Source of the DNA: Tubulanus polymorphus | Lineage: Eukaryota > Nemertea > Palaeonemertea > Tubulaniformes > Tubulanidae | NCBI RefSeq assembly: GCF_964204645.1 | Contig: NC_134025.1 | Coordinates: 24,458,001 to 24,522,000 of the forward strand | Direction: 5' to 3' | Length of the DNA: 64,000 nucleotides | In this document: positions 15,807 to 27,200 of the stretch, piece by piece | Layout of the letters: every line of letters begins with the position of its first letter | Numbering within the stretch: position 1 is the first letter of the stretch | Notes under the pieces: model-generated | Database searches by the model: none | What the model saw: the letters and a program-made list of their open reading frames with translations, nothing else | Told to the model about the DNA's origin: nothing | Position numbers and translations under genes: made by a program

Positions 15807-16258
15807 CCGTAAATCGGGGTGACTTGAGACGCTTATTTGTGATTTTATCAAATGCAGCTTGAGGACCTACCACCAACAATCTACCCAAATGATGATTATT
15901 TGAACAACAATTGGTCCCTCTTCAGTTCTAGGCATGATGAAAAAATGTGTTTAATGATTTTCTAATTTTTTTAAATTCAGAAACAACTGTCTCATGTCAC
16001 CCCAAGGTGAAGGATGACTTGAAACATACAAAAAATGATGACACAGAATTTTAGTAAAATGAATATATGAGTAGTTCTTAACCCCCTAGACTAAGAGCCA
16101 GGCAGGCATAATAGGCCGACTCATGGTTGGGTCCTGTACATTCAGGAATCTTTTTGCATGCTGTCACTAGAGACGGGCCTGTATCAAGTAACCCCATATG
16201 AAATTGCACTGAAAACTTTAGTTGGGGTGACTTGAGACACTGTCTCAAGTCACCCCTA
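15807..16258. mobile_element. Putative MITE with GGGGTGACTTGAGAC ends
   Basis: The motif GGGGTGACTTGAGAC occurs near the left end (15818-15832). At the right end it occurs in both orientations as a perfect hairpin (16224-16257), and two internal variants, CTCATGTCACCCC (15991-16003) and GGATGACTTGAAAC (16011-16024), also occur. This arrangement suggests a non-autonomous element. The limits are approximate and no transposase is present. Confidence 0.5.
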
Positions 16259-17340
16259 GGTGGTTGGAAGAATATCCAACCTTACTTTTATTTTCATGAA
16301 ATAATAATGATTAAAAGATCAATACCTGAGGTCACAGAGCACCAAAGCCTTAACTGGACCTTAAACTGAGCGTTTTATAGGTAGGCTACGACTGATACAA
16401 CTGGACCTTAAACTGGGCGTTGTATTGGACAGGGATTTTCTGATTTCATCCAGGAGGATTATTTGTTCTATTTGCCTCCAGTTTAGTTAACATATGGTTA
16501 AAAATGTTACCATGGTCCCGTTACGGGTCTTGAAAATTTGCTGTAAATAAAAGTCTGTGTGATTTTACGCCGATAATTTGATTCTGTTTGTTCACCAGTT
16601 GCAGACTTTAAGCAGCTTATACAACTGTGGAACAATTGGATTCAAAACTCAGTAGAACTGGATCCAGAACTGTAGAACTGAACCGCTGACTACGTGTTAT
16701 TAGAAATCAAATAAAGCCAGAAAATTTGAAGGAAATTTCGGTCTAGGAGACGACGCCTTCGGCCACTCGCTGCTTCTGCTTTTGATGGCTGATCGGGTAT
16801 TATCAAAAGGTCGTACCGTACTCAAGCTGGTCAGTTAGGGATCGAGTTCAACTAATACACCTTTAACCGGTGGAAACAGTAGGATACTTATTACAGCCTT
16901 GCGCCGATAATCAAGTCTTTTTTCTTTGGATCAATTAACCAATCCGTGAAATTGATTGTCTGACAACTATTTCCTAAAAAATATTGAAAGTCTCTTTTAC
17001 TCTCCCAAGACCGACTGAGGCGCATGGAATGTATGGTGACATTTGAAGTTACCACAGGCAGCCGTTATCAATATAACTTTTTGAATTCATCGTGGGGAAA
17101 ACCAAACTTTTTGAATTCTGGATCTTAGATAGAGAGTCTAGATAATTCAAGATCCATAGCGTATTTGCTAAGGTCCAAATTTTGGGACAATACACTGCCA
17201 AATTTTCCTTGAGATCTGAGAGTAGGGCATAGGCCAATATTTTCATTAGATAGAATAGGTTTGCGGATTTTTACTTCATCATATTCAGAAATATTCTGGG
17301 AAGGATTAGCCATGCATTTACAGTAACTGATGCAGTACTA
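16259..17340. other. Intergenic, no gene seen
   Basis: No exon is recognisable. A short direct repeat (AACTGGACCTTAAACTG) occurs twice near 16350 and 16400. A decayed inverted piece with AGAACTGGATCCAGAACTG near 16650-16680 resembles the MITE family seen at 25957-26067. Confidence 0.5.
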
Positions 17341-17470
17341 TATATACACATCATCGCTCCGTCATGCCGAGTTATACATTTCACATCAACCAGTATCTAC
17401 ATGCAGCTGTTCAGTGTGTAAGCTTACACACTATATCTGAATACGAGGATGGAATAGCATGCTCACTTCG
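17341..17470 (-). repeat. Uninterrupted copy of the dispersed repeat
   Basis: Read on the minus strand, 17421-17469 matches 7631-7674 and 17373-17420 matches 8286-8333 exactly. Here the two halves are contiguous, separated only by AAGCT. It therefore represents the form without the retrotransposon fragment. The repeat family and its full ends are unknown. Confidence 0.7.
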
Positions 17471-18231
17471 CGTAGGTAGAATCCCCTCTCCGACAACTCG
17501 AGAACATAATTGGAAACCCCCATCCTAACCTCTTACAAAAAGTATTTATTTGGAGTTTGGATTATGTTGACCAAGAACTTCGTACCTAGTCATTAACAGG
17601 TACTCTGCGATCGAAGCAGTTTTTCCAAATTGTCGTGTATTTATTAGGGAGCAATGTCCAGGACGAAGATGAAGGATGTTCGTTCAAAAGAAATAAAAAA
17701 GAATATTGAATTTAATTGAATCAATAGATTTTAGGCCCTATCGTTAATGCAAGTCTAAAAATTATATTTGTTGATATCAAAGCGTTTTCTGAGGTGTAGT
17801 GGCGATATCTATGTGCATATTTTAATCGTGGATTCATTGATTTTTGAAATTTTCATAATGACAAAACAAATTTACTAGTCTAATGACTAATCAAGCCTTT
17901 CCAAATTCCAAAAGTGACAAGGGGCGACAATTTTTTTATTTTTTTGAAGGGGGAAATTTATGCGTTAACAGCCTTGAACCAGGATGGAAAGTACTTTGTT
18001 ACTGTTTTTTGTGTGTGCGCGGAAAATGAAAATAATTCAAATTTGTATTCAGTATAAACTAGTACATTGTTGTTTGTTAGGGCCTAGATTTTACAAAGAT
18101 GCAGAAAGATAAAGAAAATTGAGATCAACACCTGATAGTTGCCATCAGCTTAAATATATGGGATATATGGGATATTTGTTTTTATTTATTTTTTACTCCA
18201 AAGAAGCTAGAAATAATTCAAAGATTGCAAA
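17471..18231. other. Intergenic or MPND 5' region
   Basis: No coding exon is recognised. It includes the presumed promoter and 5' leader of MPND. A TATGGGATAT direct repeat is at 18158-18175. A pyrimidine-rich stretch followed by AAG/TAG just before 18232 could be a splice acceptor for a 5' non-coding exon. Confidence 0.4.
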
Positions 18232-21203
18232 ATGCTGATGGACAACGTTACTGATGATGATGAAGAAATATCTGATGCCGAATTGCTCGCAAGTGCAGCA
18301 TCCAGTCGCAGTACTACGCCAGCAAAAGCTTCACCAGCCCCCCGACACACCATTACCGGACGCGGAGTTACTATTGCCATGCTTATGTCAGATGGAATCA
18401 TCGAAGCAGGGGAGGGAGTTCTTACTATTGAATATTTGGTAAGCCATATGTAATGATACTTATTTTTTTGTTTGTGTTCAATGTGTATTTAGGTAAACAG
18501 GCAGTATCAGGCTGGTAATACGTTTTATGAATTGCTTACTTAAACCAGTGATGTTTTCTTTTTTGTAGAGAAAGAAATTCTTCGGCGATTTGTTAATTGA
18601 TGGAAGAATCAAGGATTTAGAAACTGGTGATATATTCACATCACCGAGTTCATGGGCTATTTACTGCAAGAAAGTCGTCAATCCTGCCAAGAAGTCTGGT
18701 TGTGGCTGGGCATCTGTGAGTTCAAATTTTAAGATTTGTAAACTATGTTTTAGTTTCAATTCTCTTATCATAGTTATTATCATTGTTTTCAGGTGAAATA
18801 TAAAGGGAAAAAACTGGATGTATATAAGACCATTTGGTTCAGAAAACAAAGAGGATTTCGAACTCCAGTGAGTTGTTGATAGTCACGGCCAAAGTCGCGA
18901 TAATATTGGTGTTAAGAAAACGGTGTTTGAATATGTAATGTTTTGTTGTAGACACCTCCACGAACAGTTGGCAAGTCACCAAGGCACGATTCTTACAGGT
19001 CAGATACTGGTGACGATGATTTCTCCAGATTAGAATTTGAGTAAGTTGACTTAATCTCAGTCATGCTGATTAAGTTATTTCTAAAGATGAAAATCAATTC
19101 CAGCCTAAAGAGTTAGTACAACAATCTTTCTTTTTCAGTGAGAGGGATAGAAAAGATGCGGGCAGTAAGTATATTATAGGCCTTTCTCGCAATCACGATT
19201 TCCGTCTTTTATTGAAAATATGTTCTGTTATAGTTTTAGATCTGTCTATGACCGGACCGAATTCACTGCCTGAAGAGGATAACAGTCGTACAGTGATTAA
19301 ACACAGCAATTTAGGGAAATCACTAGCCAGCAAGTAAGCGTTTAAATAGTCAATTCATTCTTATTCACTAACTTTCATAACTTAACGTTCACTCGTATTT
19401 CATTCTAGGGACCCTCATACACTGGTTGAATGTGCCAAATTTGAAGACCTTGGGAGAATACAGCCATTTACAATAACGGCGACAACAAATTGTTTGCTCA
19501 TAATGGTATGTTTACGTGTGATTACCAAAGCTTTTTCAAATATTCGCATAAAATCCAGATCGATCTCATTATAACTGATTTCCGTTCTAATGTACCATCA
19601 CAGGATTTTCATTCTCATTTGACCACGAGTGAAGTTGTCGGGTACCTCGGCGGAAAGTGGGATCCAAACACACATCGTAAGCTAGTTATAGCATTGTAAA
19701 TTTTCTATCCAGTGTATATGTATATGATTATTGCCTGCTTAAAGTATCTGGATGATTTGTATTTTTAGACATGACGGTTTATCAAGCATTTCCTTGCAGA
19801 TCGAGGCTCGGTGACAAGGATAATGCTGCACTAGTTGAAGAAGAGGTCAGTGGATGGTTATATCGATATAATTTGTACTGGTTATCATTATTGTGTACTG
19901 CTCCCTACTTTCCAAAACCACCTGCTAGATAGTTAGCGTACATACTTTATTCAGTTTGTTAAGCTTAATCATTGGTTATTCAGATCCAACAGAGTATGGA
20001 TCGCAGAGGCTTGTCTCTAGTCGGCTGGTATCACAGCCATCCTACTTGTAAATCATATCCGACTGTGAAAGATGTTCAAGCTCAGTTAGATTACCAGATG
20101 TGTTTGAAAGGTGCAGGAAATGTCTACCAGCCATGCATCGGTATCATTGTCTGTGAGTTAGATATTCACTTCTCTAAACACCTGTGCAATAAGAACATAT
20201 TTTATCATTTAACATGATGAATGTAATTGTCATAGCGCTATACTTTAAAACAACTTAGATATACTATAAACATATGGTATATCTTTTGTTTCAGCTCCAT
20301 TCCATAGCGCTATACTTTAAAACATACATTGTCATAGCGCTATACTTTAAAACACCTAACAGGTATGCTATAAACATATGGTATATCTTTTTGTTTCAGC
20401 TCCATTCCATTGCCTGAGATATGGACGCGAGTCATCAATTCGAGCATACTGGGTTATGCCACCAACTGAGGTAAAGTTTTGAACTTGTAATCCCTCTATT
20501 CCTCATAACTGAATAAGTCAACCCCCGATATACCGCCCACATCGGTGCAGAACGATTTTGGCGGTATAGAGAGAATGGCGGTATATCGGGGGTGTTTTAC
20601 TATGTATTTGTATAGAGTTGTACATTGAGAAAACCTGGTGGTGGTGGTATATATAAGGGCGGTATATTAGAGGTTGACTCTATGTAAAAATTATGCGCAT
20701 TGTTTCACATTTTCAATTATTTTTCTTACAGCACACATACACAGATCAATGCATTCCAGTAGATATGGCATATGATGTCAGTCAGGATTGTTACTTATCA
20801 CCAGATGTTATTCATGAAATGGTACGTTTCTTCGCTGTTTGCTTTTTAATTGTCAGCTGCATTGTGTCTGCTCTCGACTTTATACATTTATTATGAATTC
20901 TTTTTAGAAATGGTTGTCGGATTTCTATCGAGGAGCAGCGGATCAAATAAACATGTCAGATATGTGGCAGAAGAAAATGACTTATCTGGAAAAACTGAAG
21001 GTATATCTCACTGCATGATTAGTTGATGACATACCCCGTATACTACAGCAGTATTTTATTAACATAAAGAAATTAATATCTAATGCTGATTAAAACTTTT
21101 TTATTATTAGTCATCTCTGAACAGAAAACTGCCCAAGGATCAAGCGAATTCGTTTATGGATTCTTTGCATCTATTGGTATCCCTCGGAAGCCACATGGGA
21201 TAG
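18232..21203 (+). CDS. MPND: MPN domain-containing protein (RAMA + JAMM protease)
   Basis: Fourteen exons: 18232-18438, 18569-18715, 18793-18867, 18952-19040, 19139-19164, 19234-19333, 19409-19505, 19604-19676, 19769-19845, 19984-20152, 20400-20470, 20732-20821, 20908-21000, 21111-21203. They join to 1407 nt, 468 residues, close to the human length. An acidic N-terminus is followed by a RAMA domain (about 40-150), a Ser/Asp-rich linker and the MPN+ domain (about 225-370). The JAMM metalloprotease residues are present: Glu257 in HLTTSEVVGYL, His314 and His316 in GWYHSHP, and Asp327 ten residues after the second His. The usual Ser of SxxD is Thr324. The family is a putative nuclear deubiquitinase-like protein that binds N6-methyladenine DNA in vertebrates; function here is inferred. 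The first ATG is chosen; MLM or the second ATG at 18238 is equally possible. AATAAA occurs at 21839. Confidence 0.95.
20231..20411 (+). repeat. Tandem duplication copying the MPND exon 11 acceptor
   Basis: An approximately 75-bp segment (AGCGCTATACTTTAAAAC ... CATATGGTATATC ... TTTGTTTCAG CTCCATTCCAT) occurs at 20235-20307 and again at 20335-20410. It includes the polypyrimidine tract, the AG and the first 11 bases of exon 11. The second copy continues into the real exon; the first is a decoy that would reach a TAA after eight or nine codons. Confidence 0.9.
20515..20688. mobile_element. MITE in MPND intron 11
   Basis: The ends are inverted repeats of about 24 bp: AAGTCAACCCCCGATATACC on the left, and GAGTCAACCTCTAATATACC as reverse complement on the right. 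A further inverted copy of CCCCCGATATACCGCC lies inside, near 20577-20593. It is flanked by TA on both sides, as in Tc1/mariner-type insertions. It has no coding capacity. Confidence 0.75.
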
Positions 21204-22463
21204 TGTTCGAAGTGTAGTGAGGGATTGAAATAAGCGACTTGACATGTTCACTCAGTTTGGTTAGAATGATGTCATCCTAAAACTAAAAGCTGCCTAAGAA
21301 TTATTTCAGAAATTATTTGTGTATTTAATTTATGTGAAGTGTATCCAGTATATAGTGCAAGTTGGCTATTCCTTTCATATTGTAGTAGTATGTTTTGCTA
21401 ATACTTGCATTGAAATAAGTTATGATGAATGAATTTTTAAGATGATGGATGAAAAAATTTTTTGTATTTTAGATTGTGTTTGCGAGGAATTTTATGTAAT
21501 TGTTCAATTCATTGCAGCCTGTGCTTCATTTTAGCCTATTGAAATGGGTCAGTAGCAGAAAACATAAAACAATTTAGGCCTTGATATGGTTTGATAATTT
21601 AAAAGTTATTATTATTTTACTGATACACACTGTATTTATTGCATTGCATTCCATTTGTACTTCTTCAATATGACAATTACTGATTTTACAATTTGGTTTA
21701 TATTATACTTATTGTGACATTCCATGTTGTATATTATGATTCTTTCAATTCCATTTTTACGCTTTTAATGTTCAACTTTTACAATCGTCTGTAGTTTATA
21801 TATATATTTATGTCCTGTGTAATTAACTTATTCTACAGAATAAAGTGAGAAAATCAATTTCATTTTGGAATTAGTGGTTTTGTTCAAGTTGATTTGCGAC
21901 GTCATTCTGGCTCTCGGAATCCGGAACCTTATTGATTTGACGTGTGTGAAATGTAGGTATGCGAGAGCGTATTTCGCGCTGCATAAAAAATTATCGAACT
22001 GTAAGATATTTGGCGAACGGCAAAATGCGCTTGGAAAATCGAAACGAAAACTACGCTGTTCGGCTCATGCGATGGGAGGACTGAAAATGAACGAATTCTA
22101 ATTTTTATATATCCACGTGTGGACACACATGTGTCGTACGTAGATCATCTGCAGCTGTTTCGATGATATCTGTAACGGTGCACAGGTGAGCAGCTACGTA
22201 CGGTTTGCAACAACGTATTTCACCTGTGTCTATTATAAACGCCCGATAACAGGTCCTTGTATAGTATCATTGATCAAGACAAAAAGTTATTTTTTTTAAT
22301 TGTGCCTTTGAATACCCCTCTACAACCCTTTTTGAAACTTTCAAAGCTTTGAAGCTATCAAATTGACAGAAACAAACAGGTGATGATATATTTAGAGCCA
22401 CGAATATATATATTTATTGGTTAAAATTATAAAATACAAAATTATTTGACATCAAAACTATCT
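21204..22463. other. MPND 3' region and spacer to the convergent FKBP gene
   Basis: MPND (plus) and the FKBP gene (minus) converge here. AATAAA for MPND is at 21839-21844, which would give a 3' UTR of about 650 bp. TTTATT near 22410 fits a minus-strand poly(A) signal for the FKBP gene. Nothing coding is recognised in between. The GC-richer part at 21890-22130 has CpG-bearing sequence of unknown role. Confidence 0.55.
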
Positions 22464-23620
22464 CTACAGTTCGTCGTGACCAGTGGGTAAACCCTTCGGC
22501 CCGCTGAATTCGTCGAAAGAAATGAAGCCGTCTTTGTTTTTATCATCCCGATTAAAAGCGATCTCCAACATGCGCTCGTGATTGTCGACGTGTTCCTTAT
22601 TATCCGGGTCGAATGTTCCATCGAACATCATGCGCGCCTTGTAATACAAATCCATCTAGTCAAAAATAGGAAATTGAGAATGACTGCATAATTACAATGT
22701 CAGAAAGTGAGATTTACAATTTTATACGCACTTCTTCACGTGATATCTTGTTATCGCTGTTCATATCCATATCGACAAACATGTTTGGATATTTTTGACG
22801 TCGTTTCACTCTTATCATCTCGACGTCCATCACCAGAATTGAGTTCGGCGCAATTTTGCCGTCTACAATATAAAAATGTCTTTGTATACGCATTTGTTTT
22901 CAACTTGCTCAAAATTTCAACAATGTTTTTGAAATACCAGTCGGTGGACATTTTTAGGGAGTGAAAAATCCTTACCTAGCCCAGCATTATCACCGTATCC
23001 TAATTCTGGTGGGACGGTCAAAGTTCGTTTTTGACCTTCACACATTCCGAAAATCCCTTCTTCCAATCCACGAAATACTAGATCGTATCCAGTCGGAATT
23101 TCCAGGTAAACGTGCTTGCCAAATCTTCAAAACAAAATCATATGCAGATATTACCAAGAATCTAAGTTTTGAAATTTGATGGAAGGTCACGAATGTTTCA
23201 ACCAGCAAATACTAACCGCTCATCTACTAGTTTTCCATCTGTTAGAGACACGTTCACATATATTCTTACAACGTCACCGACTCGAAGGTGTTTTTTCTCC
23301 GGAGGGCATTCATCTGGAACAAATGTATCGACTATTTCCACTTCAACGTCCGGATCATGATCTGTTGTTGGTGGTAGATCGTAATGTTGATGACTCCATT
23401 GATCTGAGGTGGATGTCCAGCTATATGACCCTCCTTCTGCGCTGAACGAAGGTGGCATGAAACTGGGATGTAGCGGCACCCCTTCATTCGTCCCATCATT
23501 GGTATCTGCAGCTACCGGATCAGCAGCAGCATCATCGTCCGTAGAACTAACGGACAACGGACTTATAACAAAAATTATACCGAGAATGAAATAAACTAGT
23601 CTTGTAAAGGTGATCTCCAT
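22464..23620 (-). CDS. ER-resident FKBP with two EF-hands and HDEL
   Basis: Exons on the minus strand: 23217-23620, 22976-23124, 22732-22862, 22464-22655; 876 nt, 291 residues. Residues 1-25 are a signal peptide (MEITFTRLVYFILGIIFVIS). Then comes an acidic, Asp/Ser/His-rich stretch (26-100), one FKBP domain (about 105-203), two canonical EF-hand loops (217-228 DMNSDNKISREE and 266-277 DKNKDGFISFDE) and a C-terminal HDEL for ER retrieval. The architecture is that of FKBP14/FKBP7, which assist collagen and other secretory folding as calcium-binding prolyl isomerases. Cys105 and Cys163 (GMCEG) match the FKBP14 disulfide. Two features are odd. The N-terminal insert is about 60-70 residues longer than in vertebrate FKBP14, and the central Trp of the pocket (GWxxG) is Leu in FRGLEEG. 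The ortholog within the family is uncertain. Confidence 0.9.
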
Positions 23621-23714
23621 GATGATTGTCTGGAACCTGACCTCGATGCACGCACTTCTCCAAATGCTACCAGGGCACAGGTGTGTAAAGAAGTATAAGG
23701 CGCAGACATGCCTA

Positions 23715-23734
23715 CTACGTGACACGTGGTGTCA
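23715..23734 (-). promoter_or_regulatory. Possible bZIP/UPR-type element upstream of FKBP
   Basis: About 100 bp upstream of the start codon there are two ACGT cores close together (23717-23720 and 23724-23727). The second is a CACGTG inside TGACACGTGGTGTCA. It resembles UPRE/ATF6-XBP1 or E-box sites, which would suit an ER folding gene. No CCAAT-N9-CCACG ERSE was found. Confidence 0.35.
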
Positions 23735-24245
23735 TATTCTTGTGTTTTGGGGTTTGCCTTTTTACCAGTAAGAATTACCATTTGCATTTATTCTATAGAA
23801 AAATGACTAGTTAGAATCTCTTAACGAGTCACAACCTACCTTTGACCATTCGACTATCTATAGTGGTCGTTTTGGAAACGACCGCCGGCTCCCCCTCTTG
23901 CATGTAGTTTTACAAAAACCAACAAAAGAGATTGAAGTAGAGTTTAATTTGTGTGGTTGTTGGAAGCATGTAGTCATCAAAGTATGACCACTAAAATTCA
24001 TTTTGAAATTCGCGGAGTTTCGATTGTTGGGATATGATTAAAAGCCCGCCGTTGTGTACGATCAATAAATATTCCATTGAGTTGAATTTAAGTCAATCAG
24101 TTTTGGTTGATACTTAGGACCACAGGCCATCATCTGCTGCATACGATTAAATACGTCGTTGCGACGAGTGACAGCTCGCAGATTTTGCAAGTGTATTCTT
24201 GTTCGCATTTCCGTAATTTGAAGCTAATTCGAACGCTTTCGCGTT
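23735..24245. other. Divergent promoter region between FKBP and PLEKHA8
   Basis: The two genes are transcribed away from each other with 625 bp between start codons, so both promoters and 5' leaders must lie here. No TATA box is evident. No other gene is seen. Confidence 0.5.
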
Positions 24246-27200
24246 ATGGAGGGAACTCTGTGGAAATGGACCAATTATTTTAGTGGTTAGTTATGTTGTC
24301 TTTATTTCTCGTACAAAACTATAGGCCTATGGCCGGAGGAACACACATCTGACACTGACGTTTCATTTAAAAGGAATTGGGTAGGCCTATTCCTTTTATC
24401 GACCAACAATCCATAATTATGATAGCCCTCGTAGACATTTGATGCTGTTAGACAAAATCCTGGATTTAATTCTGTTGGTAATCACGATGATGATGAACGA
24501 TGGTAATTTCTACCACAGTACCGACCAATACCGTGACCATATCCTGTTCAATCCTTCCTATAGGCCTATAGAATGCTGTTAGAACAAAATGGCGCTCTAT
24601 TGACCCCAGAAAAATTAGGGTTTAGTATCAGAGAAGAGGGTTAAGGTTAGGTTATTATGCGTTAGGACTCAAAGCAGTAAACATGCTATGGTTCCGTCAT
24701 TGCCATTGGCCCGAATGGTTCTGATGGTTTGAAAGCTGCGCTAGTACGCATGTGCTTGCATTTTCCAACCGCAATTTCCATAACTTATTACTTAAAATTT
24801 TCCAAGTACCGACACTAGAAATTACTGTGTTGGCACTGTAGGTAGGCCTACAGCGTAATTTGTAAGTTACAAATACTTACCGGTACATCTACATATCCAT
24901 CTTCGTGTAGCTATGGATTTATTCAAATAAACATTGTTTTTGAGAACTACATTTTATATATGTTTGTACTATATTGACTTAAATGTTTTCTATTGTAGAA
25001 TTTTAGAGTTCAATAAAGTTCTATTCTATTGTATATGCAACTATAGCCTTACAATGGAATGGATGGGCATGCTTCAGTCAAACCTATGAAATTGATATGA
25101 AATGATAATGAAAATCCCAAACGTTGCTGGTCTTGCTTTCTAATTGTACATCTGTTAGAGCCCTGAATAAAAAATTGTCGTGTAGGCCTAATTGTCTTAA
25201 AAATGTTGAATTTCAGGTTGGCAACCGCGTTGGTTCGTGCTCGATAACGGAATACTGTCGTATTACAAATCACAGGAAGATGTGAATAATGGTTGTAAAG
25301 GCTCTTTGAAATTGGCCGTATGTGACGTTATTGGTAAGTGGCCATATTCTCATTAAAACACAGAATTATGAATGCCCTCATTTTCTCTTCTAATTTTTCC
25401 GACTTCGCTTGAGAAATATAGTATGCTTCGAGGAGGGTTTGACCAATATCATCATTCATAGAATTTAGCTAAAATAGGGCTATGAACCCTTTTCGGTCAA
25501 ATTGCAGATAGGTATACATATAGACGTGTTTTTTTTATCAGTCAATTTTCACACAATTGGTGGCCATCTTCGTCATCAATCCTCTTTCATAGATATGGAA
25601 GAAGTTTTTGAGGAAAATATCAACAGGTTTTTGAACTTATGATTTTGATATTTAATTACCGTCAGCACTGTTACAGGATACATTTGGGGTTACCTCTCGA
25701 CCCGGGGAGTTAAATATTGAAGTGTATAGAATTTTCCATTTGTATTGGTACCTATGTATATTTTCTACAACAATTCAATCGCTAATTTGTAGCTCGTTTT
25801 ATGATTGTGGTGAGTTTTCAAGGTGATTGGTTTCGTCTTATTTTCACCAGGGGCTTTGAATAGTGGAATAACGTGGTATTGCCTTCATGCCTAGACATTT
25901 TTTTTACCAGAATAGCAAAAGTTGTCTGTCACCAGGTTCATGACAAGTAGTCACCAGGACCCAGTTCTGCAGTTGTGAGTTAGAGGTAACTCTTGAGTTA
26001 AAGTTAGTTCATTTTCATTGAGTTAACTCCGAGTTTATTCTTAACTCGGAACTGTGGAACTGGACCCAGACAACTCAATGCGGTACTGGTAGGCCTTTTA
26101 CGGGACATTTTTACTGCATATCGGCCTAGGCAACAAGTAAGAAAGATCTGTTAAAACATATTGCAAGACTTCTTTCAGATCATAAAGGCTGGTAAAGGAG
26201 CTGACAAACATAAGCAGCAACAGCTGTTTCTGTTGACGATATAATATGTTGGCTGGTTATATATTGTGATTTAGTTATGCATAGGTTTTATTAAAATGAA
26301 TCTGTTCTTCTTAGTAGCTTTGTTTGCCTTGTCAGTATTCAATCATTTTGAATTTCAAATCAATTCACGCTGTAAGGATTGTGCATGGAGTTTTTCAATC
26401 GAAGAGACCAATTTGCAATGTGGTTTCTATTGTACTGACGATCTGAAAAAACAATGACTCTGATACATTCGGAGCCTGCATTTTTAAGATAAAGAAAATT
26501 CAATAAATCCTTTTCTTAACAATGAACTGTGCACTGAATGTTATTTCGATTTTCAATTACTTTTTACTGGTATTTCTAATTTTTATTTCGATTCAGTTCA
26601 TCCGACAGATCCTACGCGAATGGATCTGATAATTACCGGAGAACAACATTTCTATGTGAAAGCAGCCACCCCTCAAGAGCGTCAACAATGGCTTGTGATG
26701 TTGGGTAGCTCGAAGGCATGTCTCAATTACTGTGGAAAACCGGTCTCACAGCCAGGTACCGTAAATTGTCCCTCGCTTACATGCCTGCATCAAATTAATT
26801 GTGGTCGGGGCAACAACTCAAATTGTATTTGGTTGATAGGTGATATACAGATTTTCCTTTAAAGAATATGTAGGTCCTTACAGTGCTGTGAAACATGTGT
26901 AACCTAGGAGTTTAATGCATCTGTACGAGTGCAAAAAAATCCAATTTGATTGATCTTGTGCATTAAAGTTCTACTTAGATTGAAGACATTGTTCACTTAA
27001 TGCTGGACAAGCGAGGACTGATCTTTCACAAGAAAAGTTTATGATTAAACATTGAAAGTTGTACATTCGTTCGATCTCTGATTTTTTCAGAAGGTATTTC
27101 GGTTGAAGAAATTCGGGCCAAAAAGTCTGAGTTGCGTTTATATTGTGATCTGTTGATGCAGCAGGTTCATTCAGTTAAAACTGCTGTTTCTGAAGAATCG

